The notes beneath the pieces are model-generated. The model did no database searches, was not told where the DNA came from, and saw nothing but the letters and a program-made list of their open reading frames with translations. Below, one piece after another: positions 55,501-62,683 of a stretch of DNA of 64,000 bases. Both the position numbers and the translations under genes were made by a program. Origin of the DNA: Nevskia ramosa DSM 11499 (GTDB lineage: Bacteria > Pseudomonadota > Gammaproteobacteria > Nevskiales > Nevskiaceae); the NCBI RefSeq assembly GCF_000420645.1, contig NZ_ATVI01000011.1, positions 62,001 to 126,000 of the forward strand. The letters are read 5' to 3'. How positions within the stretch are numbered: the first letter of the stretch is position 1; each line of letters begins with the position of its first letter.

Positions 55501-55837
55501 CATCGTCAACGATGACAGCGCCGCCGGCTCACCTGGCATCAGCGTGCAGACGCGCAGCTTCAACTTCGGCAGCGTCAGGGTCGGGCAATCGAGCGTGCAG
55601 CGTTCGCTGGTCATCACCAGTACCGGCACGGCGCCGCTGGCGATCACCTCGATCCGTCTGAGCGGCGACTACACCGGCAGCAGCAACTGCCCGAAATCGC
55701 TGGCGCCCGGCGCCACCTGCGCCCTGACCGGCAGCTTCAAGCCGACTGCGGTCGGCCCTCGCCCCGGCTCGGTGACGATCCTCTCGAATGCGCCGGACAG
55801 CCCGACGGTGATCCAGTTGTCCGGTACCGGCATCTGA
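52589..55837 (+). CDS. Secreted S8 (subtilisin) protease with Calx-beta and choice-of-anchor-D tail
   Basis: A 1082-residue exported protease. A signal peptide (LIGAAIATLSVTAGA) ends near residue 38, and an inhibitor-like propeptide follows (VPVIITLKMLL, about 140). The catalytic domain has Asp in VAVLDTGID (about 258), His in DHGTHVSGIA (about 314) and Ser in SGTSMAAPHVAGA (about 483), the full triad. Many cysteines (CFSSKSNC, CTYSSG, DAC) suggest disulfides. A Calx-beta domain (about 865-980, ITEGNSGATVALFTVSLDR, DETFFVNLSKPRGG) and an ASPM/SPD-2-like choice-of-anchor-D domain (985-1082) close the protein. Start ATG 52589 follows GGAG. Probably cell-surface or extracellular. Confidence 0.92.
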   Translation: MIKHHNHRSGRSARVAFIPRLGRWLIGAAIATLSVTAGAVIDGPVGDAGKSALEQRGYRLIGDRGELILPDSLRNLRGTEPDLKGTAIVQPSGARPDAWPLSAAQLATDKLLAATDFRSRAPDAAALSQLQASARRDGKVPVIITLKMLLTPEGMLGAALAQRQQGEIAALQARVLDALRAHKIEIRQQYRVVPMLAFDASPAVLDLLARLPEVAVIQEDLLSSPALADSVPLIGAADIQDLGIKGGNGDYSGVVAVLDTGIDRAHTFLRGFVAEACFSSKSNCPNGQTTQTGDGAASKCTYSSGPYADACDHGTHVSGIAIGAARLGSTAMDGVAPDTRLMPIQVFSRYPVTGGADARSYSSDQIAALQYVYDQRNNYRIAAANMSLGSGYSTEPCDNNSLKPIIDTLRSVNIATVISAGNDGNTDGLSMPGCISTAISVAATNKDDTIAFYSNRSKDVKLFAPGSNIVSSCPGLVYCAKSGTSMAAPHVAGAFSLLRDAKPGNTVSQNLAALQKTGPVIGTVALPSGGLRLYQRIFLPPAAGLDVVRLESGVPRNRREPSPNRHAYEYVSTRRYWSAVAARPVAVATNLGLKLYEDQGTVVGGSTVTPLASSSTAAGDIQIIAQDHNNSRRPIGTDRVEANLLGGLASRYVIEYAKNDNGVLGNSVFALFPADSVVQIHDLQVQAGQRQYVRVQASGDEDYELLAFTSTSDASTWQRGRQSATAVSSVSGAGGDEALSFTADVDGYAGIVLTRKSGSGNFYTIYRDVSAPVGSLTINNDAASTDSRDVTLNLNASDAETGIESFRVAADGVNFGAWQPYTTSSVSTPLTLPVSSGVATVAVQYRNRAFQPSPIYVDSITVNAPLSISIDNVRITEGNSGATVALFTVSLDRVASSEVSIDYATANGTATVADGDYLAASGTLTIAAGRSTRTFGVTINGDTRSEPDETFFVNLSKPRGGVLGKAQGVATIVNDDSAAGSPGISVQTRSFNFGSVRVGQSSVQRSLVITSTGTAPLAITSIRLSGDYTGSSNCPKSLAPGATCALTGSFKPTAVGPRPGSVTILSNAPDSPTVIQLSGTGI

Positions 55838-55870
55838 TTTCGCCGGGCAGCAATGCTTCGGTGAGGTTTT

Positions 55871-55910
55871 CGGACAACCGACGGAAATAGTCGGAAATCC
55901 GTCAGGACTT
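55871..55910. promoter_or_regulatory. Operator-like direct repeats upstream of the second S8 protease
   Basis: CGGACAA (55871), CGGAAAT (55882), CGGAAAT (55892) and CAGGACT (55903) are spaced 11, 10 and 11 bp. The core CGGAA is the complement of the TTCCG repeated upstream of the gene at 62684, and GTCAGGA also recurs there. The distance to ATG 56178 is about 270 bases, longer than at the other two sites. Confidence 0.5.
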
Positions 55911-55948
55911 CATTGCCGGCCCGCGGGATGCTCCGCCGGCCGGCAATG
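55911..55948. other. Perfect 11-bp inverted repeat (hairpin) after the first S8 protease
   Basis: CATTGCCGGCC at 55911-55921 pairs with GGCCGGCAATG at 55938-55948 around a 16-base loop that can pair partly itself. It lies 74 bases after the protease stop. No T-run follows. It may be a terminator-like or mRNA-stabilising element, or part of the operator region next to the direct repeats. Confidence 0.65.
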
Positions 55949-56177
55949 CAGTTCACCGGCCAACGGGATCGATCCAATAGTGTGAACAGGCCCCATGCGC
56001 GACCAATCGGCCCGCAGCGCATTAGGATCGGACCATCTGTCGAAGGAATTCGCTTGCTGGCGGGGAATGGGACCCCGTCCGGCCAGCGTTGCAATCACTG
56101 CATCCGAAAAGTTCTGAACCTTGCATGCCAAGCGTGCTTGACCGCCGCGCGGCAACAATTGATACGGGGAGTCACTC

Positions 56178-59100
56178 ATGACACAACAGAAAGATCGGGC
56201 CGGGCCTGCGCCCCGCCTGCTGGGCGCAACATTGCTGGCGGCCGGGCTGCTGTCCGGCGCGGCACAGGCGCAACAGGCGCCGATGACGATGCAGGCCAGC
56301 GCGCAGTCGCAGATCGCGGTGCTGCAGCAGATCAAGAGCGCGAAATCGCTGATCGAGGACAAGCTCGATTCCGCGCTGTTCATGGCCACGCTCAAGCAGC
56401 GCGGTGATGCGCGACTGTCGCAGCTGCCGGAATACCAGTATCTGAAGGCCGGCACCGATGGCCGCATCAGTGTCGACATCGGCATCACCGATCGCGAGGA
56501 CGCGGCCGTGGTGCTGAACAAGCTGTCGGACATCGGCGCCGTGCTGGTGTCGCCGAAGTCCACCGCCATCGAATACAAGACCGTCCGCGCCAAGCTCCGG
56601 CTCAGTGATCTGATGACCGTGGCCGGGCTGAAGCAGGTCACGCGGGTGCAGCAAGCGGTGGAAGCGCTGACCAACGTGGTCAATGTTTCGGAAGGCGACA
56701 AGGCGCACGCGGCCGATCAGGCGCGCGGCTCGTTCGGCGCCACCGGTGCCGGCGTCAAGGTCTGTGCGCTGTCCGATGGCGTCAACTCGCTGGCGGCCTC
56801 GCAGGCCAGTGGCGATCTGCCGGCAGTCGCAGTGCTACCCGGCCAGGCCGGCAGCGGCGACGAAGGCACGGCGATGCTGGAAATCATCCATGACCTCGCG
56901 CCGAGCGCGACGCTCGGCTTTGCCACGGCGTTCAACAGCGAAGCGAGCTTCGCCCAGAACATCCGAGATCTCGGCAACCCGGCCAAGGGTGCCTGCAACA
57001 TCATCGTCGACGACGTGCTGTATTTCGACGAAAACGTCTTCCAGGACGGCGTCGTTGCCCAGGCCGTCAACGATGTCACCGCGAACGGCGTGCTGTATTT
57101 CTCGTCGGCCGGCAACTCCGGCAACAAGACCGACAACACGTCCGGCACCTGGGAAGGCGATTTCCTGGCCAGCACGCTGGCCAATCCGACGCCGCTGGCC
57201 AGCGTTGGCCCGCTGCACAATTTCGGCGATGGCGGCCAGTCGCTGCAGGTCACAGGCGCCTCGACCTCCGGCGCCCTCATCATCTGGGCCGAAAACTACG
57301 ATCTGACCGGCGGCACGGCATCCACCGATTACGACCTGTATCTGCTGAACAGCACGATGACCAGCGTCGTTCAATCGAGCACCGATCGCCAGAACGGCGC
57401 CGGCGGCAACGACCGCGCCTATGAGCGGGTGAGCCCGATCAGCGCCGGCCAGCGTCTGGTCGTCAATCGCTTCGCGGCCGGCAACACCAGCAGCCCGCCG
57501 ATGTTCCATCTCAGCACCCTGCGCGGCACCGTGACTCAAGCTCTGTCGACCTCCGGCGTGACCCGCGGTCACAGCGCCACCGCCAACGGTTACGGCGTCG
57601 CCGCGACACCCGCCGGCCCGATCCGCTTCGACAACGTGCCGCCGGTCGGCCCGTTCCCGAACGCGTTCACCGCCAGCAACGCCTCGGAAAGCTTCAGCTC
57701 CGATGGTCCGCGCCGCATCATCCTCGGCCCGACCGGCACGGAACTGACGCCGGGCAATCGCACCGCCACCGGCGGTGTTGTCCGCCAGCAACCGGTGATC
57801 ACCGCAGCCGACGGCGTCTCCACCTCGGCACCCGGCTTCAACCCGTTCTTCGGCACCTCGGCCGCCGCTCCGCATGCCGCGGCGATTGCCGCCCTGCTGA
57901 AGTCCGGCGTGCCGTCGCTGACGCCGGTGCAGGTCCGCAACTTCCTGACCAGCACGGCGATCGACATCGAAGCCCCGGGTGTCGATCGCACCACCGGCTA
58001 CGGCATCGTCATGCCGCTACCCGCGCTGCAAGCCGCCGGTGCCACGCCGCAGCCGTTCCTGTCGGCTGGCACGGCGGTCTATACCCAGATCGTCGGTGAC
58101 GGCGACAACGTCATCGAGCCGAACGAAACCTGGTCGATCAGCCTGCCGCTGACCAACATCGGCGCCGCATCCGCGGCGTCGATCAACAGCACGCTGAGCA
58201 GCAGCACGACCGGCGTAACCATCCTCAGCGCCAATTCGACGTATCCGAATCTGGCGCCCTCGGCCTCGGCCGGCAATGCCACGGCCTACCGGTTCCGCGT
58301 CGAGTCCGCGTTCCCCTGCGGCAGCCCGATCAACTTCTCGCAGAACCTGACGTATGTCGGCGCCAACAGCCCGCAGACGGTCGCCTTCGCCAGCGGCACC
58401 GGCGGGCTGGGCAGCCCCTCGACGTTCACTTACGCCGGCTCACCGGTGGCGATTCCCGACAATGGCGCGGCGATCAATGTGCCGCTGTCGGTATCGGGCA
58501 TTGCAGGCGCGATCGGCGACGTCAATCTGAAGATCAATGGCACCAGCTGCAGCGCTGACATTGGCTCGACGACGGTCGGCATCGACCACACCTATGTCGC
58601 CGATCTGGCGATCAGCCTGGTGTCGCCGGATGGCACCGTGGTGCCGGTGGTCAGCAATGCCGGCGGCAGCGGCAACAACTTCTGCCAGACCGCACTCGAT
58701 GACCAGAGCGCCGGCCCGAGCATCCAGACCGTGGCCGCGGCGCAGGCGCCATTCACCGGCAGCTTCAAGCCGTCCGGTCCGCTGTCGAGCTTCGCTGGCC
58801 GTACTGCCAATGGCAGCTGGCAGCTGCGGGCACAGGACTCGGGACCTGCCGATACCGGCAGCGTCCGTGCGTTCTCGCTGAGCGTCACGCCGGTGGTCTG
58901 CAATGCGCCGCCCGTTGGCGGCACGCCGGTGGTGTCGATCAACGACGTGAGCGTGACCGAAGGCAATAGCGGCACGGTGAACGCGACGTTCACACTGTCA
59001 TTGTCGGCCGCATCAACAGCCTCGACCACGGTGCGCTTCGCGACCGCCGCCGGTACGGCCACCGAAGGCGTCGATTACGTGCGCCGCTCCGGCACTATCA

Positions 59101-59579
59101 CGTTCTCGCCGGGCCAGACCAGCCGCACGACAAGCATCGTGGTCAACGGCGACACCACGTTCGAGCCGAACGAGACGTTCTTCGTCAACCTGACGACGCC
59201 GGTGGGTCTGACCATCGGCGACGCCCAGGGTGTAGGCACCATCGTCAATGACGACGCCTCACCGAACGCACCGGCGATCAGCACCAATGTCAGCAGCTTC
59301 AACTTCGGCAATGTGGCAGTCGGCGCAACCAGCCCGGACCGCGGCTTGATCATCACCAGCAGCGGTACTGCACCGCTGTCGATCTTGTCGATCCGGCTGA
59401 CCGGTAGCGAGTTCACCGGCACCAGCAACTGCCCGAGCAGTCTCGCCCCGGGCGCAAGCTGCACGCTCACCGGGCGCTTCAAACCCACCGTGACGGGCCC
59501 ACGCCAAGGCAGCGTCACCATCACCACCAATGCACCGACCAGCCCGACGGTCGTGCAGCTGAGCGGTACCGGCGTCTGA
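56178..59579 (+). CDS. Second secreted S8-fold protease, with P-domain, Calx-beta and choice-of-anchor-D tail
   Basis: A 1133-residue exported protein, signal peptide LLGATLLAAGLLSGAAQAQ. The subtilase domain (about 185-620) keeps Asp in VCALSDGVN (about 199) and Ser in FGTSAAAPHAAAI (about 560). The His position reads GDEGTAMLEIIHDLAP, giving Glu in place of His (about 228), an arrangement reminiscent of Ser-Glu-Asp sedolisins. A proprotein-convertase P-like domain follows (about 755-905, VADLAISLVSPDGTVVPV, NGSWQLRAQDSGP), then Calx-beta (915-1027) and choice-of-anchor D (1031-1133), closely similar to the first protease's tail. It ends with a classical terminator. Confidence 0.9.
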   Translation: MTQQKDRAGPAPRLLGATLLAAGLLSGAAQAQQAPMTMQASAQSQIAVLQQIKSAKSLIEDKLDSALFMATLKQRGDARLSQLPEYQYLKAGTDGRISVDIGITDREDAAVVLNKLSDIGAVLVSPKSTAIEYKTVRAKLRLSDLMTVAGLKQVTRVQQAVEALTNVVNVSEGDKAHAADQARGSFGATGAGVKVCALSDGVNSLAASQASGDLPAVAVLPGQAGSGDEGTAMLEIIHDLAPSATLGFATAFNSEASFAQNIRDLGNPAKGACNIIVDDVLYFDENVFQDGVVAQAVNDVTANGVLYFSSAGNSGNKTDNTSGTWEGDFLASTLANPTPLASVGPLHNFGDGGQSLQVTGASTSGALIIWAENYDLTGGTASTDYDLYLLNSTMTSVVQSSTDRQNGAGGNDRAYERVSPISAGQRLVVNRFAAGNTSSPPMFHLSTLRGTVTQALSTSGVTRGHSATANGYGVAATPAGPIRFDNVPPVGPFPNAFTASNASESFSSDGPRRIILGPTGTELTPGNRTATGGVVRQQPVITAADGVSTSAPGFNPFFGTSAAAPHAAAIAALLKSGVPSLTPVQVRNFLTSTAIDIEAPGVDRTTGYGIVMPLPALQAAGATPQPFLSAGTAVYTQIVGDGDNVIEPNETWSISLPLTNIGAASAASINSTLSSSTTGVTILSANSTYPNLAPSASAGNATAYRFRVESAFPCGSPINFSQNLTYVGANSPQTVAFASGTGGLGSPSTFTYAGSPVAIPDNGAAINVPLSVSGIAGAIGDVNLKINGTSCSADIGSTTVGIDHTYVADLAISLVSPDGTVVPVVSNAGGSGNNFCQTALDDQSAGPSIQTVAAAQAPFTGSFKPSGPLSSFAGRTANGSWQLRAQDSGPADTGSVRAFSLSVTPVVCNAPPVGGTPVVSINDVSVTEGNSGTVNATFTLSLSAASTASTTVRFATAAGTATEGVDYVRRSGTITFSPGQTSRTTSIVVNGDTTFEPNETFFVNLTTPVGLTIGDAQGVGTIVNDDASPNAPAISTNVSSFNFGNVAVGATSPDRGLIITSSGTAPLSILSIRLTGSEFTGTSNCPSSLAPGASCTLTGRFKPTVTGPRQGSVTITTNAPTSPTVVQLSGTGV

Positions 59580-59657
59580 GAAAACGGCCGTGCAGCCGAG
59601 CAGCGATCGCTCGGCTGCATGGCTTGAACCGGGCAGGTAAGCGTTCGCAGCACCCAG

Positions 59658-59686
59658 GCTCGCCGAGAAATCGGCGGGCCTTTTTC
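59658..59686 (+). terminator. Rho-independent terminator after the second S8 protease
   Basis: Stem GCTCGCCGA/TCGGCGGGC (one wobble pair) with a GAAA loop, followed by CTTTTTC, about 80 bases after the stop. A separate 11-bp hairpin TGCAGCCGAGC/GCTCGGCTGCA at 59591-59619 lies between them without a T-run. Confidence 0.85.
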
Positions 59687-59747
59687 ATGCCCGGTCACCT
59701 TCACCGTGTCGAGAGCAAATGGCACGGCGACCTCCGGATAGGCCCGG

Positions 59748-62501
59748 CTACAGGCCAGCGATCGCTTCGCGCGCCTTGCGGGTGTTGTCGTTGTCCGGGC
59801 CGAGGGTGCGGCTGAAGATCGCCAGGCTTTCGTCGAGCAGCTGCCGGGCTTCGGCCTTGCGGCCATGTGCGGCCATCAGGCCGCCAGCCTTCAGGGTGAA
59901 CCACCCGATGTCCCATTCGTCGTGCTGGTACTGCTTGCGGGCACCGGCCAGGGCCGCGTCGGACAGTGCTTCCGCTTCAGATCGGCGGCCGGCGGCGTCG
60001 GCGATCAGCGCCAGATTCATCGTGTGCACCAGGGTGTCCGGATGCCCCGGGCCGACGCTGCGCTGGTCGATCGCCAGTGCTTCGCGCGCTAGCGGCAGCG
60101 CTTCCGGCGCGCGCTTCAGATGCAGCAGGGTCATGGCGACGTTGTTCAGGCTGCGGGTCAGTTTCGGCGTGTCGGACGGCGCACCGTTCTGGCGCTGGAA
60201 ATCGAGATAGAGCTGGAACAGCGGCAGCGCCTCGGCATTGCGGCCGGACGCGAAGTAGGCGTACGCCAGCCCATTGGCGGCGGTCACGCTGTACTGGGTC
60301 TCGCGCCCGCCGCTGATCGCGAGCGCCGCCTCGCGGGCGGCGCGCTGCTCGGGAATCGCGTCGTCCAGCCGTCCGGCCATGTTCAGAACGGTGCCGAGGC
60401 TGCGATGCCGCGACAGGCTCAGGATGTGCTGCTCGCCGTGCAACCGCACGGTCCTCGCGAGTACCGCCCGAGCCAGGGTCAACGCTTCGTCGAAGCGTTG
60501 GGCGTCGGCGAGATAGAACGCCAAGGTGTCCTCGGTCTGCACCGTCAGTTCGTGATCCGGCCCCAGCCGCTGGCGCATTTCATCGACGATCTTCAGCTCC
60601 GGTTCCAGACAGGCGTCCTGGCCACCGCGCAGCCCGCAGTCGACGGCGATCAGCGCCTGCCGAGCGGTCAGTTCGGTGGCCGCATCGAGGCGGCCGGCGG
60701 CGCGGCCGATATCGAGCACGGCCTGGGCCAGCGTGCGCTCAGGTTCCAGGGCGTTGGCGTTCTCGTAGGCGTTGAGCAGGACCAGCCGAGTCGCCTGGGT
60801 TTCGGCGGCGGCATCGCCGAGCAGCCGGCGGCGCTGCTCGACGGCCGATTCCAGCAGCGGAATCGCATGCTGCGGATCGTCGAAACCGTTGTAGGCCTGG
60901 CCGATGGCGTCGGCGATCGCGGCGGCCGGGAGCGAATCGGCGGGAAAGCTGCGCTTGAGCTCCTCGGCTGCCGGGCCGATCAGCTCGCGCAGGCGGACGT
61001 CGGGATCGGCACTGATCAGCGGATTGGCCGCCGACAGCAGATTGCGGGTCAGGAAATCGGTGACCGTCTGCGCCGCCTGCGCCTGCGCCTCGGCGCGGCG
61101 GCTTTCGCCTTCGGCACGGAAATACAGCGCGGTGCTCGCTGCGAAGCCGAGCAGCAAGGTCGCCGCCAGGGCCCGCAGCAGGCCGCGCCGCGCCTGGGCG
61201 CGGGCGAGTCGCCGTTCGAGGTCGCGGGAATGGGCTTGCACTTCAAGTTCGCGAGCCCGTTCAAGCCGGCGCAGATCGAGGCTGCGCAGGCGCAAAGCCA
61301 GTTGCGCGGCCTCGCCGAGGCGGGTTTCGGGATTGCCAGCGGCGGCAGCGGCGATGTCTTCCCTGAGCAGTTCGTCGGCGACATTCGCCTCCCAGCCCGG
61401 CGCCAGCGGCCGGCGGAAATCGCCGACCACCATCTGGTACAGCATCACGCCGAGCGCATAGACATCGGCGCGCGTCGACGGCGGCTGGCCGGCCAGCAGT
61501 TCCGGGGCCAGGTACAGCGGCGTGCCGCTGGCGCTGCCATCGATGACCACGGTCTGGGTGAAGCCCATGCGGGTGATGCCGAGCGCGTCGAGCTGCTGCG
61601 CATCGAGCACCCGGCCGCTGCCGAAATCGCTGAGCCGCACATGCGGCAAGCCCTCGCCGTCGAGCCGGATCAGCACATTGCCGGGCTTCAGGTCCTTGTG
61701 CAGCACGCCAGCGCTGTGGATCGCCGCCAGCGCATCGGCGATCTCCGCAACCAGACGGATGCGGGTGGCCGGCGACAGCTCGGCCAGCCCGCCCTTCGCC
61801 TCCGTCCATTGCTGGAGGCTGCCTTCGGAGCTGTACTCAAGCTCGATGAAATGCGGCGCGGCATCGAGTTGCCAGTCGAGGATGCGGGCAATGTCGTCGC
61901 GCGCGCCGAGGGTGTCGTTAAGCAGCCGGAACAGCGTGATCTCGCGCTTCAAGGCGGTGGTCGCGGCGCCTTCGGCCGCGAACTTGAACACCCGCTGCTC
62001 GTGGGTCTTGGCGTGCTCGCCGAGCCAGACCTCGCCGAAGCCGCCACCGCCAAGCCGCTGGCGGAACTGCCAGTGCGGGCGCGACGGAATCGCATCGCCG
62101 GCCGCAAAGCCGAAGCCGTTTGCGGCCGATGGCGTGCTCACCTCGCCGCGGCCGGTCACCTGGCTGCTGACCTCGGCAGCCAGGCGATAACCATAGCCGT
62201 AGACCGTTCGGATCAGCAGTTGCTCGCTGTCGCCGATCGCCTGGCGCAGGCGGCCGACGCACTTGGTCAACGATGCCTCGGTGACGATCCGGCCCGGCCA
62301 CAGTGCATCAAGGATCTCGTCCTTGGTAACCACGTCGCCGGCATGGGCGAGCAGCAGGCGCAGCAGTTCCTGCGGCCGGTATTCGAGCGGCACGACGACG
62401 CCGTCGACCGTCAGGGTCAGGCTGGCTTCGTCGAACTGCACGCGCCCGAAGCGCCACAGGATCGGGTTGCCGGGAGCGGGCTTGTCGAGCGACTGGGTCA
62501 T
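59748..62501 (-). CDS. Winged-helix / Ser-Thr kinase / TPR transmembrane regulator K2
   Basis: A 917-residue paralogue of K1 with the same domain order. The winged helix is at about 15-110 (LDALWPGRIVTEASLTKCVG, LIRTVYGYGYRLAAEV). The kinase is at about 140-420 with loop GGGGFGEVWLGEH, Lys in VFKFAAEG, HKDLKPGNVL (HKD instead of HRD, about 267), DFGSG and APELLAGQPPS. A membrane helix (ALAATLLLGFAASTALYF) lies near 440-460, and TPR-like repeats run to the end (YAYFASGRNAEALPLFQLYL). It is convergent with the second protease and divergent from the secreted GloVer-repeat gene. Probably senses an envelope signal and regulates the adjacent secreted genes. Confidence 0.87.
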   Translation of the reverse strand: MTQSLDKPAPGNPILWRFGRVQFDEASLTLTVDGVVVPLEYRPQELLRLLLAHAGDVVTKDEILDALWPGRIVTEASLTKCVGRLRQAIGDSEQLLIRTVYGYGYRLAAEVSSQVTGRGEVSTPSAANGFGFAAGDAIPSRPHWQFRQRLGGGGFGEVWLGEHAKTHEQRVFKFAAEGAATTALKREITLFRLLNDTLGARDDIARILDWQLDAAPHFIELEYSSEGSLQQWTEAKGGLAELSPATRIRLVAEIADALAAIHSAGVLHKDLKPGNVLIRLDGEGLPHVRLSDFGSGRVLDAQQLDALGITRMGFTQTVVIDGSASGTPLYLAPELLAGQPPSTRADVYALGVMLYQMVVGDFRRPLAPGWEANVADELLREDIAAAAAGNPETRLGEAAQLALRLRSLDLRRLERARELEVQAHSRDLERRLARAQARRGLLRALAATLLLGFAASTALYFRAEGESRRAEAQAQAAQTVTDFLTRNLLSAANPLISADPDVRLRELIGPAAEELKRSFPADSLPAAAIADAIGQAYNGFDDPQHAIPLLESAVEQRRRLLGDAAAETQATRLVLLNAYENANALEPERTLAQAVLDIGRAAGRLDAATELTARQALIAVDCGLRGGQDACLEPELKIVDEMRQRLGPDHELTVQTEDTLAFYLADAQRFDEALTLARAVLARTVRLHGEQHILSLSRHRSLGTVLNMAGRLDDAIPEQRAAREAALAISGGRETQYSVTAANGLAYAYFASGRNAEALPLFQLYLDFQRQNGAPSDTPKLTRSLNNVAMTLLHLKRAPEALPLAREALAIDQRSVGPGHPDTLVHTMNLALIADAAGRRSEAEALSDAALAGARKQYQHDEWDIGWFTLKAGGLMAAHGRKAEARQLLDESLAIFSRTLGPDNDNTRKAREAIAGL

Positions 62502-62557
62502 TGCCGGGCGTCTCCATGATGCCGGCCGACAAACACAAGGCCTTGATGTGATTCGAG

Positions 62558-62587
62558 TTCCCGAGAATTCCGAACAATTCCGAATTT
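62558..62587. promoter_or_regulatory. Three TTCC(C)GA direct repeats, exact 10-bp period, in the K2/GloVer divergent region
   Basis: TTCCCGAGAA, TTCCGAACAA and TTCCGAATTT follow one another without gaps from 62558. They lie 57 bases from the K2 start and about 97 bases from the start of the secreted gene at 62684. GTCAGGATTGCCGGCCC follows at about 62589, nearly repeating the sequence at 55901-55922. Likely binding site of a winged-helix regulator, K2 itself being the obvious candidate. Confidence 0.62.
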
Positions 62588-62683
62588 GGTCAGGATTGCC
62601 GGCCCCGCAATTTCCATCATTCGCCCCGATCGCTGCAAGCCGGCGATGAAAGACCTCGCGGCAGAACTCCTGGGAGAGCGGAC

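Larger units (their letters stand above)
55838..56177. other. Intergenic region between the two S8 protease genes
   Basis: About 340 bases. It contains the repeat array at 55871-55910 and a large inverted repeat at 55911-55948 (each annotated separately). The remainder shows no gene. The second protease gene's ribosome site lies just before 56178. Confidence 0.6.

Noticed and set aside
60120-62519. A 799-codon plus-strand open frame opposite the K2 kinase
   Set aside because: Low-complexity antisense translation without motifs; the minus-strand kinase has all its catalytic motifs in frame.
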